DNA of 64,000 nucleotides from the NCBI RefSeq assembly GCF_003614435.1, contig NZ_CP025546.1, positions 1,984,001-2,048,000 on the forward strand, given 5' to 3'. The position numbers were made by a program, and so were the translations under genes. This document shows, one piece after another, positions 17,634 through 26,889 of this stretch (the stretch's first letter is position 1; each line of letters begins with the position of its first letter). The notes beneath the pieces were generated by a model that worked only from the letters and a program-made list of their open reading frames with translations, was not told the origin of the DNA and did not search any database. The stretch comes from Mycobacterium paragordonae (GTDB lineage Bacteria > Actinomycetota > Actinomycetes > Mycobacteriales > Mycobacteriaceae).

Positions 17634-18101
17634 ATGCAAGCGCTGCGGGAACTCGACGCCAATTACATGAGCGGGCCGGACAACCCATGGATACCGTTCA
17701 CACCGCTCAGCGAGCAGATCTTCTTGAAGTACTGGAAAGTCGACCCGGTGCGGGCAGAGATGATCGTCTCGATGAAGATTCCGGCAGGGCTGGAACTCGG
17801 AACCCACTATCACACCGGAATCGTGGTGGCGCATACCGTTAGCGGAGCCTGGCGGTACAAGGAGAGCGACTGGGTCGCGCGGGCCGGCGACACCCTCTAC
17901 GAGGTTGCCGGCTCCTCGCACGCCCCCGAAAGCTTTGAAGACAGCGAGATCTTCTTCGTCATGGTCGGCGAGTTGCTGTTCCTCGATTCCGACAACCGGA
18001 TCCTGTGGCAGGAGAACCACAAGAGCAGCCTCGAGCGCTACCTGAACTACTGTGCCGAGAATGGCTTACCGGCAAGGGATCTGACTAGCTGGGGCGCGTA
18101 G
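17634..18101 (+). CDS. Cupin protein, 2,4'-dihydroxyacetophenone dioxygenase-like
   Basis: A 155-residue single-cupin protein. Motif 1 is GTHYHTGIVVAHTVSGAWRY (metal-binding His residues HYH) and motif 2 is near GSSHAPESFED; the overall pattern resembles 2,4'-dihydroxyacetophenone dioxygenases and related acyl-protein cupins that cleave C-C bonds in aromatic ketones. Substrate is uncertain. A strong ribosome site GAGGAGGAG lies just before the ATG at 17634. The gene is tail-to-tail with cstA and their 3' ends overlap by 17 bases, so the two transcripts are convergent. Monocistronic as far as can be seen. Confidence 0.8.
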   Translation: MQALRELDANYMSGPDNPWIPFTPLSEQIFLKYWKVDPVRAEMIVSMKIPAGLELGTHYHTGIVVAHTVSGAWRYKESDWVARAGDTLYEVAGSSHAPESFEDSEIFFVMVGELLFLDSDNRILWQENHKSSLERYLNYCAENGLPARDLTSWGA

Positions 18102-20316
18102 CGGAAACTTGATTCCATTGACGCTGGACATCACGTTCGGCCGCGGTGGGAATCAATCCGGCGGGGGCGAAGCGACGGGAGTTCATCTGATCGTCTTCGC
18201 TCAATGGTGTGCCAGAGCCCCGAATCACTCGGTATGACACCAGGATTGCGGAGGTGACGACCACCAGGACCACCGTGGCGAAGACGATCGACAGCGTTCC
18301 TTGCACGAAGGCGTTGCGGACCACGTCGTCGAGCTGACGGGCGTTGACGGCCGAACCGAAGGACGTTTTGCCGGCGTCGCGGGCCGCCGAGTACTGAAAG
18401 TACTGCGTCCAGTAACCGAGCTTGGGGTCTCCGGAGAAGATCTTCTGCCATGACGCGGTGAGCGTGACGGACAGATCCCACAACAGTGGGACCCCGGGGA
18501 TCCAGGCCCATTTCAGGTGGCCCTTCTTGATGACGATCACCGTGATGATGGTCAGTGAGATGCCCGCAAGCAGTTGGTTGGCGATTCCGAACAACGGATA
18601 CAGCGAGTTGATGCCGCCCAGCGGGTCGGTCACCCCGAGCAGCAGCGTGCTGCCCCAGGCGGCGACGACCGCCAGACTCGACAGCCAGGCGCCCGGCCGC
18701 CAGCTGGGATTGCGGAACTTGCGCATCGGGGCGCCCAAGTTGCCGAGCGCGTCGGACACCATGAAACGCGCGACCCTGGTGCCGGCGTCGACCGTGGTCA
18801 GGATGAACAGTGCCTCGAACATGATCGCGAAGTGGTACCAGAAGGCTTTGAGGCCGGCGCCCCCGAACACCCGGTGCAGAATTTCCGACATACCGAACGC
18901 CAGCGTCGGGGCACCACCGGTGCGCGAGACGATCGTCTTCTCGCCGACGTCGGCAGCGGCCTGGCTGACCTGGTCCGCGGTCACCGGCGGTCCCGCCAGG
19001 CCCAGTCCGTTGACATACCGCGCTGCGGCGGCCGCGGTGTCGTGAGTCTGCGGCGACGGTGCGTTGATCGCAAAGTACAAGTGCTGGTCGAGGATTGACG
19101 CGGTGAGCAGGGCGATGACGGCGACGAACGACTCGGTGAGCATGCCTCCGTAGCCGACCAGCCGCATCTGCCCTTCCTTCTCCAGCAACTTCGGCGTCGT
19201 GCCGGAGCAGACCAGCGCGTGGAAACCTGACAGGGCACCGCACGCGATGGTGATGAACAGAAACGGGAACAATGAGCCGGCGAACACCGGGCCGTCGCCG
19301 CTGATGGCGAACCGCGACACCGCGGGCGCTTCCAGGGCCGGCCGCGCGACACACACGCCTATCGCCAGCAGCGCGATCGTGCCGACTTTCATGAACGTTG
19401 AGAGATAGTCGCGCGGCGCCAGCAGCAGCCATACCGGCAGCACCGAGGCCGCGAGGCCGTAGATGATGAGAAGCCAGGCCAGCGTGACCGGCGAGAGCGT
19501 GAACCAGCTTGCGCCCCAGGATGTTCGGGCGACCCAGTCGCCGGAGATCACCGCAAGCAGGAGCAGCGCCACCCCGATCGCCGACACCTCCGAGATTCTC
19601 CCGGGACGCCAGAACCGCAGGTAGCAACCCATGAAGAGGGCGATCGGGATGGTCATGGCGATCGAGAAGACACCCCACGGACTTTGCGCGAGCGCACGAA
19701 CGACGACCAGCGCGAGCACGGCGATGATGATCGTGATGATCACCGGGATGCCCAGCAGGGCTGCCGTTCCGGCGGCGCCGCCGAGCTCGTCGCGAACCAT
19801 CTGACCCAGCGAACGGCCACGTCTGCGGGTGGAGATCCATAAGGTCAGGTAGTCCTGCACGCAACCGCCGAGTACCGCGCCCACCACAATCCAGATGCTG
19901 CTGGGCAGGTAACCCATCTGGGTGGCCAGCACCGGCCCGACGAGCGGGCCCGCGCCGGCGATCGCGGCGAAGTGGTGACCGAACACCACTCGGCGATCGG
20001 TGGGCACGTAGTCGGTGCCGTCCTCCAGGATTTCGGCCGGGGTGGCGAGGTCGTCGCGGGGCTGCACGATCTTGGCTTCGATGAACCGTGCGTAGAAACG
20101 GAAGGCGATCACGTAGGTGCAGACCGCGGCGACCACCACCCACACGGCGTTGACCGTCTCGCCGCGAACGAACGCGATGATCGCCCAGGCGGCGGCACCG
20201 GTCGCCGCGATTACACCGAAGAGGATCTTGTGCCTGAGCGTGATCGGGGAGCGGTCGATGATGGCGACGGGTGGCAGGTCGGGCTCGGTGCGGATGTAGC
20301 TGACGTCGCTGTCCAC
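18085..20316 (-). CDS. cstA: Carbon starvation protein CstA (pyruvate/peptide transporter)
   Basis: A 743-residue polytopic membrane protein, with about 16-18 hydrophobic segments. Hallmarks of CstA are DGTDYVPTDRRVVFGHHFAA, IAGAGPLVGPVLATQMGYLP, GALSGFHALVCSGTTPKLL and PLFGIANQLLAGISL. CstA transports peptides and, in some bacteria, pyruvate at the onset of carbon starvation. GTG at 20316 follows GGAAGGGAG. It lies 112 bases downstream of ligB in the same direction, as in the M. tuberculosis ligB-cstA pair (Rv3062-Rv3063), so these may be cotranscribed. Confidence 0.95.
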   Translation of the reverse strand: MDSDVSYIRTEPDLPPVAIIDRSPITLRHKILFGVIAATGAAAWAIIAFVRGETVNAVWVVVAAVCTYVIAFRFYARFIEAKIVQPRDDLATPAEILEDGTDYVPTDRRVVFGHHFAAIAGAGPLVGPVLATQMGYLPSSIWIVVGAVLGGCVQDYLTLWISTRRRGRSLGQMVRDELGGAAGTAALLGIPVIITIIIAVLALVVVRALAQSPWGVFSIAMTIPIALFMGCYLRFWRPGRISEVSAIGVALLLLAVISGDWVARTSWGASWFTLSPVTLAWLLIIYGLAASVLPVWLLLAPRDYLSTFMKVGTIALLAIGVCVARPALEAPAVSRFAISGDGPVFAGSLFPFLFITIACGALSGFHALVCSGTTPKLLEKEGQMRLVGYGGMLTESFVAVIALLTASILDQHLYFAINAPSPQTHDTAAAAARYVNGLGLAGPPVTADQVSQAAADVGEKTIVSRTGGAPTLAFGMSEILHRVFGGAGLKAFWYHFAIMFEALFILTTVDAGTRVARFMVSDALGNLGAPMRKFRNPSWRPGAWLSSLAVVAAWGSTLLLGVTDPLGGINSLYPLFGIANQLLAGISLTIITVIVIKKGHLKWAWIPGVPLLWDLSVTLTASWQKIFSGDPKLGYWTQYFQYSAARDAGKTSFGSAVNARQLDDVVRNAFVQGTLSIVFATVVLVVVTSAILVSYRVIRGSGTPLSEDDQMNSRRFAPAGLIPTAAERDVQRQWNQVSATRPS

Positions 20317-20428
20317 CCGGGCTCCCTTCCAGCGGCCGATAGCGAGTGTGAATCTACCGACGCCGCCGCGGTGTGTCGCATCGTGCGATGCACAGTCGGC
20401 GCGGGCCCGGCGCCCGCCCGGCGCGGGG

Positions 20429-21952
20429 TCAGTACATGGCGCGCACGGCGTCGATGGTGTCGGCCTCGGCGGGGCTCTTGTCGTCGCGGTAGCGCACCAC
20501 CCGCGCGAACCGCAGCGCCACGCCGCCGGGGTAGCGGCTCGAGCCCTGCACCCCGTCCAGGGCGATCTCCACCACCTGTTCGGGCCGGACCTGCACGACG
20601 TAGCCGTCGGTGCCGTCGGTCGCGAGCTCGGTGAACCGCTGGGTCTGCCACTCCAGCATGGAGTCGGTCATGCCCTTGAAGGTTTTACCCACCATGACGA
20701 ACCGGCCGGACTCCGGATCGCGTGCGCCGAGATGGATGTTGGACAGCTTGCCGCGGCGGCGCCCCGAACCCCACTCCACGGCCAGCACCACCAAATCCAG
20801 GGTGTGCACCTGCTTGATCTTCAACCAGCCCGCCCCGCGTCGGCCGGCCTGATACGGCGCGTCCGGCGCCTTGGCCATCACGCCCTCGTGACCAGCGGCC
20901 AGCGTCGCGTCCAGAAAGGCGGCCGCGGCGTTCGCGTCGGAAGTGACCAGCCGATCCACCCGATGCTGCGTCGGCACCAGCTCGTCCAGGGCGGCGAGCC
21001 GCTCGCTGGTCGGCGCGTCGAGCAGATCGGCGCCGTCCCGGTGCAGGATGTCGAAGAAGAACACCGACAGCGGCTGCTTGTCGCGCGCGGCGGCGACGTC
21101 CACCGATCGGCCGAAGCGGGACGCGGTGACCTGGAAGCGGTGCGGACGGTTGTCGGGACGCAGCGCGATCGCCTCGCCATCGGCGATCAGGTCCGTCACG
21201 GGCAGGGCCAGCGTGGCCTCTACCACCTCGGGCAGCCGTGCGGTGACGTCGTCGAGGCTGCGGGTGTAGACGGTGACGTCGTCGCCGCGGCGGTGGATCT
21301 GCACTCGCGCGCCATCCAGCTTCGCTTCGAAAATCGTTGTGCCGTCGTGGCGTTCGAGCGCACCTGCGACATCGGTCGCGGTCTGCGCCAGCATCGGCCC
21401 GACCGGCCGTCCGACCTGCAGCGTGAAAGCGTCCAGCGATCCGCCGGTCAGAGCCGCCGCCGCAACGGCCGGCAGTTCCCCGCCCAGCATCGCCGCCCGT
21501 TGCACCACGGCGGCAGGAAGCCCGGCGGCCTTGGCCACCGCGTCGGTCATGATGCCGATCAGCGCGCCCTGCCGCAGTTCGCCGCCGAGTAGGCGGACCA
21601 GGAAGGTCTGCTCGGTTTCGGTCGCCGCGGCGAACAGCCCGGTGAGCAGCGCGGCGCGGCGCGCCTGGGAACCCTTGCCCGCGACGGCCCCGATCTCGGT
21701 GAAGGTTGCGTCCACCCGGCCCACGGTCAGCGTGGGATCCGGCGCGGGCGGAGGCAGCGATCGCAGCGCGGCCCAGCCGACGCCGATCTGGCGCTGCCGA
21801 AGCTCACCGGAAAGCCAGGACACGACGGTCGCGACCAGTTCGGGATCGGTGGCGGCACCGCGCAGCAGGTCGGCGATGTGGGCGACCTTGGTCAGCCGCG
21901 ACGAGGTGGCGCCCACATTAAGCGAAGTGCTTGCTATGTCGACAAGGAGCAC
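20429..21952 (-). CDS. ligB: ATP-dependent DNA ligase LigB
   Basis: A 507-residue ATP-dependent DNA ligase. The nucleotidyltransferase motif I is EAKLDGARV with the adenylated Lys211; the domain continues through [30 protein letters not shown] and WLKIKQ (motif V), then an OB-fold. The N-terminal ~200 residues are the helical DNA-binding domain. The length equals that remembered for M. tuberculosis LigB. This enzyme joins nicks and backs up the essential NAD-dependent LigA. A divergent SDR gene begins 111 bases away on the other strand. Confidence 0.95.
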   Translation of the reverse strand: MLLVDIASTSLNVGATSSRLTKVAHIADLLRGAATDPELVATVVSWLSGELRQRQIGVGWAALRSLPPPAPDPTLTVGRVDATFTEIGAVAGKGSQARRAALLTGLFAAATETEQTFLVRLLGGELRQGALIGIMTDAVAKAAGLPAAVVQRAAMLGGELPAVAAAALTGGSLDAFTLQVGRPVGPMLAQTATDVAGALERHDGTTIFEAKLDGARVQIHRRGDDVTVYTRSLDDVTARLPEVVEATLALPVTDLIADGEAIALRPDNRPHRFQVTASRFGRSVDVAAARDKQPLSVFFFDILHRDGADLLDAPTSERLAALDELVPTQHRVDRLVTSDANAAAAFLDATLAAGHEGVMAKAPDAPYQAGRRGAGWLKIKQVHTLDLVVLAVEWGSGRRRGKLSNIHLGARDPESGRFVMVGKTFKGMTDSMLEWQTQRFTELATDGTDGYVVQVRPEQVVEIALDGVQGSSRYPGGVALRFARVVRYRDDKSPAEADTIDAVRAMY

Positions 21953-22063
21953 GTTTCGAGCTTGGCATGGCTCGGTGACACGGCGTCGGACCGGACGCGC
22001 TACCGTGACGGGTTAACGTTACAAATCTTAGTCAAAGTGACAACCCAGATATTGGAGGTTCGG

Positions 22064-22822
22064 GTGGAGATCAGCGGGAAGAAGGTCGTCGTGATCGGCG
22101 GCGCCTCGGGGATGGGACGGGCCAGCGCCGAACTTCTGCACCAGCGTGGCGCCCAGGTCGCGGTGCTCGACCGGGAGAGTTCGGACGGCAAATCGGTCGC
22201 CGACAATATCGACGGCAAGTTCTATCCGGTCGACGTCACCGACTTCGCCGGCACCGAGCAGGCGCTGCAGGCCGCGGTCGACGACCTCGGTGGATTGCAC
22301 GTCACGGTGACCACCGCCGGTGGCGGCATCGCCAAGCGGACCATGACCAAGTCCGGGCCGCACGACCTGGAGTCCTTCCAGTCCGTCATCGACCTGAACC
22401 TGATCGCCACCTTCAACATCAGCCGGCTGGCCGCCGCGCACATGGCCAAGAACGACCCCGAGGACGACGAGCGTGGGGTCATCATCAACACCGCGTCGAT
22501 CGCGGCATTCGAGGGCCAGATCGGACAGGTCGCATACACCGCCGCCAAGGCCGGCATCGCGGGCATGTGCCTGACCATGGCGCGCGACCTTGGCTCGCTG
22601 GGGATCCGGGTGTTGGCGATCGCACCGAGCCTGTTCGCCACCGGCCTGACCCAGGGCATCCCGGACGAGTTCGCCGCGGCCCTGACGAAGGACGCGGCCT
22701 TCCCGAAGCGGCTCGGCCGGCCCGAAGAGTACGCCAAGCTGGTCGCGGCCATCGTGGACAACCCGATGCTCAACGGCCAATGCCTGCGGCTGGACGCGGG
22801 GCAGCGGTTCGCGCCCAAGTAG
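22064..22822 (+). CDS. Short-chain dehydrogenase, 3-hydroxyacyl-CoA dehydrogenase-like
   Basis: A 252-residue classical SDR starting VEISGKKVVVIGGASGMGRA (GTG start). The Rossmann motif is GGASGMGRA, the NAG-like motif is TTAGGG, and the catalytic Ser/Tyr/Lys are in NTASIAAFEG and YTAAK. The tail GRPEEYAKLVAAIVDNPMLN resembles type II 3-hydroxyacyl-CoA dehydrogenases that use NAD. GTG at 22064 sits eight bases after TTGGAGG; the longer frame back to 21878 crosses the ligB promoter region and lacks conserved sequence. It lies 78 bases before fadE22 in the same direction, so both may act in one acyl-CoA oxidation path. Confidence 0.9.
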   Translation: MEISGKKVVVIGGASGMGRASAELLHQRGAQVAVLDRESSDGKSVADNIDGKFYPVDVTDFAGTEQALQAAVDDLGGLHVTVTTAGGGIAKRTMTKSGPHDLESFQSVIDLNLIATFNISRLAAAHMAKNDPEDDERGVIINTASIAAFEGQIGQVAYTAAKAGIAGMCLTMARDLGSLGIRVLAIAPSLFATGLTQGIPDEFAAALTKDAAFPKRLGRPEEYAKLVAAIVDNPMLNGQCLRLDAGQRFAPK

Positions 22823-22840
22823 CACCCCGGCCGGGGCCGG

Positions 22841-22892
22841 TCCTCGCGGCGCATTGAGTACACTCTTTAGAGAATCAGCAGCGCCGCGAGGA
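22841..22892 (+). promoter_or_regulatory. Hairpin that can mask the fadE22 ribosome site
   Basis: TCCTCGCGGCGC (22841-22852) pairs perfectly with GCGCCGCGAGGA (22881-22892), a 12-bp stem with a 28-base loop. The right arm contains part of the GAGGAGGA ribosome-binding sequence for the ATG at 22901. The loop also holds GAGTACACTC and a possible -10 (TACACT), so transcripts starting inside the loop would lose the left arm. Confidence 0.6.
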
Positions 22893-22900
22893 GGACCCGC

Positions 22901-25066
22901 ATGGGTATCGCACTGACCGACGACCATCGCGAACTCGCCGAGGTAGCGCGTGGGTTCCTGACTTCGCAGAAGGCGCGGGCGGCGGCTCGGTCGCTGCTCG
23001 ACGCGCCGGAGGAGGCGCGGCCCGGATTCTGGCAGGGCATCGTCGAACTGGGCTGGCTCGGTTTGCACATCGGCGAAGAGCACGGCGGATCCGGTTATGG
23101 ACTGCCCGAACTGGTGGTGGTGATCGAGGAACTCGGGCGTGCGGTGGCGCCGGGGCCGTTCGTGCCGACAGTGATCGCCTCGGCGGTGATCGCCCATGAC
23201 GGCAGCGCCGATCAGCAGGCGCGGTTGTTGCCGGGGCTGATCGACGGAACCGTTACCGCGGGCGTCGGTTTGGTTGGCGGCCTGCGGGTTTCCGACGGCG
23301 TGGCCGACGGTGAGGCCGGGGTGGTGCTCGGGGCCGGACTGGCCGACCTGCTGGTGCTCGCGGCCGGTGACGATGTGCTGGTGCTGGACCGCGGCCGGTC
23401 CGGCATCACCGTGGAGGTGCCGGAGAACCTCGATCCGACGCGCCGCTCCGGACGCGTTCGGCTGGACAACGTGAAGGTGACCGACGACGACATCCTGTCC
23501 GGTGCCGCGGCCGCGGCGCTGGCCCGGGCGCGTACGTTGCTGGCCGCGGAGGCCGTCGGCGGCGCGACCGACTGCGTCGAGTCGGCGGTCGAATATGCCA
23601 AGGTGCGCAAGCAGTTCGGTCGCACCATCGCGACTTTCCAAGCGGTGAAACATCATTGCGCGAATATGCTGGTGTCCGCCGAATCGGCGCTGGCCGCGGT
23701 GTGGGACGCCGCGCGGGCGGCGTCGGAGGATGAGGAACAGTTCCGGCTGGTGTCGGCGGTGGCCGCCACGCTGGCGTTCCCGGCGTACGCGCGCAATGCG
23801 GAGCTCAATATCCAGGTGCACGGCGGCATCGGGTTCACCTGGGAGCACGACGCGCATCTGCATCTGCGGCGCGCTCTGGTGTCGTCCGCCCTGCTCGGCG
23901 GTGACGGGCCGGCCCGCGATGTCTTCGATCTCACCGCGGCCGGCGTCGTGCGGGAGAACAGCCTGGATCTCCCGCCGGAAGCCGAGGAACTGCGCACCCA
24001 GATCCGGGCTGACGCGGCCGAACTCGCCGCGCTAGAGAAGAAGGCGCAGCGCGACAAACTGATCGAGACGGGCTACGTGATGCCGCACTGGCCCAAGCCG
24101 TGGGGCCGGGCCGCTGACGCGGTGGAGCAACTCGTCACCGAGGAGGAGTTCCGCGCGGCAGGCGTCAAACGTCCCGACTACGGGATCACGGGCTGGGTGA
24201 TCCTCACCCTGATTCAGCACGGAACCGATTGGCAGATCGAAAGATTCGTCGAGAAAGCGCTGCGCAAAGACGAGATCTGGTGCCAGCTGTTCTCCGAACC
24301 GGAGGCCGGCTCGGACGCGGCGTCGGTCAAGACCCGTGCCACCCGGGTGGACGGCGGATGGAAGATCAACGGGCAGAAGGTCTGGACCAGCGGCGCGCAG
24401 TACTGCGCGCGTGGCCTGGCCACCGTGCGCACCGACCCGGAGGCGCCCAAGCACGCCGGCATCACCACCGTCATCGTGGATATGAAAGCCCCGGAGGTCG
24501 AGGTGCGTCCGCTGCGCCAGATCACCGGTGGCGCGGAGTTCAACGAGGTGTTCTTCAACGACCTCTTCGTGCCCGACGAGGACGTGGTCGGGGCGCCCAA
24601 TTCCGGGTGGACGGTGGCGCGCGCCACTCTCGGCAACGAACGGGTCAGTATCGGGGGCAGTGGCTCCTTCTACGAAGGCCTGGCGGGCGAACTGGTGAAG
24701 CAGGCCCAACGGCGTTCAGATCACTTGGCGGGGGCGGTGATTCGGGTCGGAACCTATCTGGCCGAGGAGAATGCGTTGCGGCTGCTGAACCTGCGCCGCG
24801 CGGCCCGCAGCGTGGAGGGCGCGGGTCCGGGGCCGGAAGGCAACGTCACCAAGCTGAAGTTGGCCGACCACATGATCGAGGGCGCCGCCATTTCGACGGC
24901 GCTGGCCGGTCCGGAGACGGCCCTGCTCGACGGACCCGCCGCGATGGCCGGGCGGATGGTGATGGGCGCGCGCGGCATGGCGATTGCCGGGGGTACCTCA
25001 GAGGTGACCCGCAATCAGATCGCCGAGCGGATCCTCGGCATGCCGCGTGACCCGCTGATCAACTAA
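22901..25066 (+). CDS. fadE22: Two-domain acyl-CoA dehydrogenase FadE22
   Basis: A 721-residue protein made of two consecutive acyl-CoA dehydrogenase modules. The first (~1-345) has KVRKQFGRTIATFQAVKHHC and NAELNIQVHGGIGFTWEHDA; the second (~390-721) has WCQLFSEPEAGSDAASVKTR, GGWKINGQKVWTSGAQ and ARGMAIAGGTSEVTRNQIAE. The length and neighbourhood match remembered M. tuberculosis FadE22 (Rv3061c, next to ligB). FadE enzymes use FAD to form a trans-2,3 double bond in acyl-CoA; the fusion mimics the alpha/beta heterodimers used for steroid side chains. Substrate is unknown. The gene ends at a long palindromic hairpin. Confidence 0.92.
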   Translation: MGIALTDDHRELAEVARGFLTSQKARAAARSLLDAPEEARPGFWQGIVELGWLGLHIGEEHGGSGYGLPELVVVIEELGRAVAPGPFVPTVIASAVIAHDGSADQQARLLPGLIDGTVTAGVGLVGGLRVSDGVADGEAGVVLGAGLADLLVLAAGDDVLVLDRGRSGITVEVPENLDPTRRSGRVRLDNVKVTDDDILSGAAAAALARARTLLAAEAVGGATDCVESAVEYAKVRKQFGRTIATFQAVKHHCANMLVSAESALAAVWDAARAASEDEEQFRLVSAVAATLAFPAYARNAELNIQVHGGIGFTWEHDAHLHLRRALVSSALLGGDGPARDVFDLTAAGVVRENSLDLPPEAEELRTQIRADAAELAALEKKAQRDKLIETGYVMPHWPKPWGRAADAVEQLVTEEEFRAAGVKRPDYGITGWVILTLIQHGTDWQIERFVEKALRKDEIWCQLFSEPEAGSDAASVKTRATRVDGGWKINGQKVWTSGAQYCARGLATVRTDPEAPKHAGITTVIVDMKAPEVEVRPLRQITGGAEFNEVFFNDLFVPDEDVVGAPNSGWTVARATLGNERVSIGGSGSFYEGLAGELVKQAQRRSDHLAGAVIRVGTYLAEENALRLLNLRRAARSVEGAGPGPEGNVTKLKLADHMIEGAAISTALAGPETALLDGPAAMAGRMVMGARGMAIAGGTSEVTRNQIAERILGMPRDPLIN

Positions 25067-25084
25067 CGGGCTGTCCCCCTGTTG

Positions 25085-25144
25085 GCGAGCAGACGCGAAA
25101 TCGCATCAAAATCCCAGATTTTGTGCGATTTCGCGTCTGCTCGC
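25085..25144. repeat. Dispersed intergenic palindrome, copy 1
   Basis: The left arm contains GCGAGCAGACGCGAAATCGC from 25085 and the right arm (25124-25144) is its exact reverse complement over 21 bases. The inner part also pairs: CAAAATC with GATTTTG around a CCA loop, giving one very long hairpin. It lies between the convergent fadE22 and HxlR genes and could act as a bidirectional terminator. Related copies are at 26813-26874 and 60299-60360. Confidence 0.9.
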
Positions 25145-25149
25145 GGGTA

Positions 25150-25824
25150 TCAGGCGGGGCGCGGGACGGCCGCCAGCCGCGATTGGCCCAGCCAGGCGGG
25201 CACCTCCCGACGGGCGTCCGCACCGCCGTGAATGGCCAACGCGCCGTTGAGCATTGCCCGCGACCAGGAGAGATCGCCGCGCCACAGCTGAGTCAGGGTC
25301 AGCAGGCTGGTTTCGACCGTGGCGGCGGCTTCGTAGCCGGGGTCGAAGTCGCAGACATCGGCTTCCCCTTCGGACACCACCAACCACCAACGGGCGGCCT
25401 TGGGATCCACTCCGGACAACGTGAAAGCCAGGACCGTGCGGGCCCGCGGCCAGACGTCGACGGAGATCGTCCGGCGGATATCCCACATCAACAGGTGTGG
25501 ATCCAGGTCGTCGTCACCGAGTTCGGGGATCCAGCGCACACCCCACTGCCCCAGGGCATCCACCACCGTGGCCAGTTCCTGACCGCATGTGGTCAGTGAG
25601 TAGGAGGTTCGGCCGTCGGTGTCGGTGCGTTCGACCACACCCGCCCGGGTCAGCGATTTGAGTCGCTTGGACAGCAGCGCCGGCGACATCTTGGGAACCC
25701 CACGCCGCAGGTCATTGAAATGGGCACTGCCTTTGAGTAATTCGCGTACGACAAGCAGCGTCCAGCGTTCGTCGAGTAGCTCCATCGCCTTGGCGACAGG
25801 GCAGAACTGGCTGTAGGTGGACAT
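25150..25824 (-). CDS. HxlR-type regulator with SCP2-like C-terminal domain
   Basis: A 224-residue protein. Residues ~1-100 are a HxlR winged helix: CPVAKAMELLDERWTLLVVR, SPALLSKRLKSLTRAGVVER. The remainder (VLAFTLSGVDPKAARWWLVV through LSWSRAMLNGALAIHG) resembles an SCP2/sterol-carrier-like ligand pocket, a combination common in actinobacterial regulators. Binding a lipid or steroid-like ligand is an inference. It is divergent from the methyltransferase at 25983, and a perfect palindrome lies in the shared promoter region. Confidence 0.88.
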   Translation of the reverse strand: MSTYSQFCPVAKAMELLDERWTLLVVRELLKGSAHFNDLRRGVPKMSPALLSKRLKSLTRAGVVERTDTDGRTSYSLTTCGQELATVVDALGQWGVRWIPELGDDDLDPHLLMWDIRRTISVDVWPRARTVLAFTLSGVDPKAARWWLVVSEGEADVCDFDPGYEAAATVETSLLTLTQLWRGDLSWSRAMLNGALAIHGGADARREVPAWLGQSRLAAVPRPA

Positions 25825-25875
25825 CGAGAACCCTCCTTGTGTGTCCAGTAGACGCCGCGCGGAGCCGATTGACTA

Positions 25876-25890
25876 GTACAGATTCTGTAC
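25876..25890. promoter_or_regulatory. Candidate HxlR operator
   Basis: GTACAGATTCTGTAC is a perfect 7-1-7 palindrome in the gap between the divergent HxlR regulator (start 25824) and the methyltransferase (start 25983). HxlR proteins commonly bind GTAC-type palindromes in such gaps; autoregulation and control of the methyltransferase are likely. Confidence 0.65.
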
Positions 25891-25982
25891 CGCCGGTGGT
25901 TCAGATCTGACACTGGAACCAGTTCACCCGACAGTCCGACCATGGAGGCAACCAAACGATCGGCAAGAGGGGAACACCGACC

Positions 25983-26804
25983 ATGACCATTGTGACCGAG
26001 CCGGGCCGCGGCTACGAGAGCAAGCATCGAGCCCTGTGGGCGCTGGGTGACTATGCCAGCGTCGCAAGCGACGTGGTGGCCCCGCTGGGTCCAGTTCTGT
26101 TGTCCGCCAGCGGGATCAGTCCGGGCGATCGTGTCCTGGACGTGGCGGCGGGATCGGGCAATGTCGCCATCCCGGCCGCGCTGCTGGGAGCCGACGTGAT
26201 CGCCGGCGATCTGTGTCCCGAGCTGCTCGAACACGGCCGCCAGCTAGCGCAGGAACGTGGCGCACGTCTGCGCTGGATGGAGGCCAACGCCGAGGCGCTC
26301 CCGTTGGGCAGCGACGCATTCGACGCGGTGCTCTCCTGCATCGGCGTCATGTTCGCGCCCTACCACCAACGCTCGGCCGACGAATTGGTTCGGGTCTGCC
26401 GGCCCGGCGGTGTGATCGGACTGATCAGCTGGACGCCCGGAGGATTCGTCGGGCAGATGTTCGCAACCATGAAGCCCTTCATGGCACCGCCGCTGCCGGG
26501 GTCGCAGCCGGCGCCGCTGTGGGGCGATGAAGATCATGTCCGCGCTCTGTTGTCCGACCGGGTCATCGACTTCACGGCGAGGCGGGAAATGTTGCCGGTG
26601 AACGCTTTCGGTGACGGAGCGGCGTTCCGCGATTACTTCAAAGCTAACTACGGGCCGACGGTCGCGGCGTACCAGGGGATCGCCGACGAGCCTGAACGTA
26701 TCGCGGCACTGGACGCCGAGTTGGCCGCGCTCGGCGACCGCCACTTGGCCGGAGGGTCGACAATGCAGTGGGAATACCTGTTGGTCACCGCACGCAAGCG
26801 CTGA
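25983..26804 (+). CDS. Class I SAM-dependent methyltransferase
   Basis: A 273-residue methyltransferase of the UbiE/Methyltransf_11 type. Motif I is VLDVAAGSGNVAIPAALLGA, motif II region is ADVIAGDLCPELLEHG with acidic residue for the ribose, and the motif IV region is FDAVLSCIGVMFAPYHQRSA. The C-terminal half carries the substrate cap. The acceptor cannot be inferred. An AAGAGGGGA ribosome site precedes the ATG. It is divergent from the HxlR regulator and followed by the second copy of the dispersed palindrome. Confidence 0.9.
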   Translation: MTIVTEPGRGYESKHRALWALGDYASVASDVVAPLGPVLLSASGISPGDRVLDVAAGSGNVAIPAALLGADVIAGDLCPELLEHGRQLAQERGARLRWMEANAEALPLGSDAFDAVLSCIGVMFAPYHQRSADELVRVCRPGGVIGLISWTPGGFVGQMFATMKPFMAPPLPGSQPAPLWGDEDHVRALLSDRVIDFTARREMLPVNAFGDGAAFRDYFKANYGPTVAAYQGIADEPERIAALDAELAALGDRHLAGGSTMQWEYLLVTARKR

Positions 26805-26812
26805 GTGGCTAC

Positions 26813-26874
26813 CGCGAGCAGACGCGAAATCGCACGTTCTGAAAGGGAATCGTGCGATTTCGCGTCTGCTCGCG
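26813..26874. repeat. Dispersed intergenic palindrome, copy 2
   Basis: A perfect 24-bp inverted repeat, 26813-26836 against 26851-26874, with a 14-base loop. The arm contains GCGAGCAGACGCGAAATCGC, identical to copy 1. It lies between the 3' ends of the methyltransferase and the DUF35 gene, again a convergent gap. Confidence 0.92.
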
Positions 26875-26889
26875 CGAGGGAGTGCGCAA

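Noticed and set aside
18131..20143. Second minus-strand frame of 670 codons inside cstA
   Set aside because: Same strand as cstA but in another frame, Arg/Gly-rich; cstA motifs are all in the chosen frame.
22028..23863. Long reverse-strand open frame of 611 codons
   Set aside because: It lies wholly opposite the SDR and fadE22 genes, is rich in His/Arg/Gly/Gln, and shows no domain; it is a GC-bias shadow.
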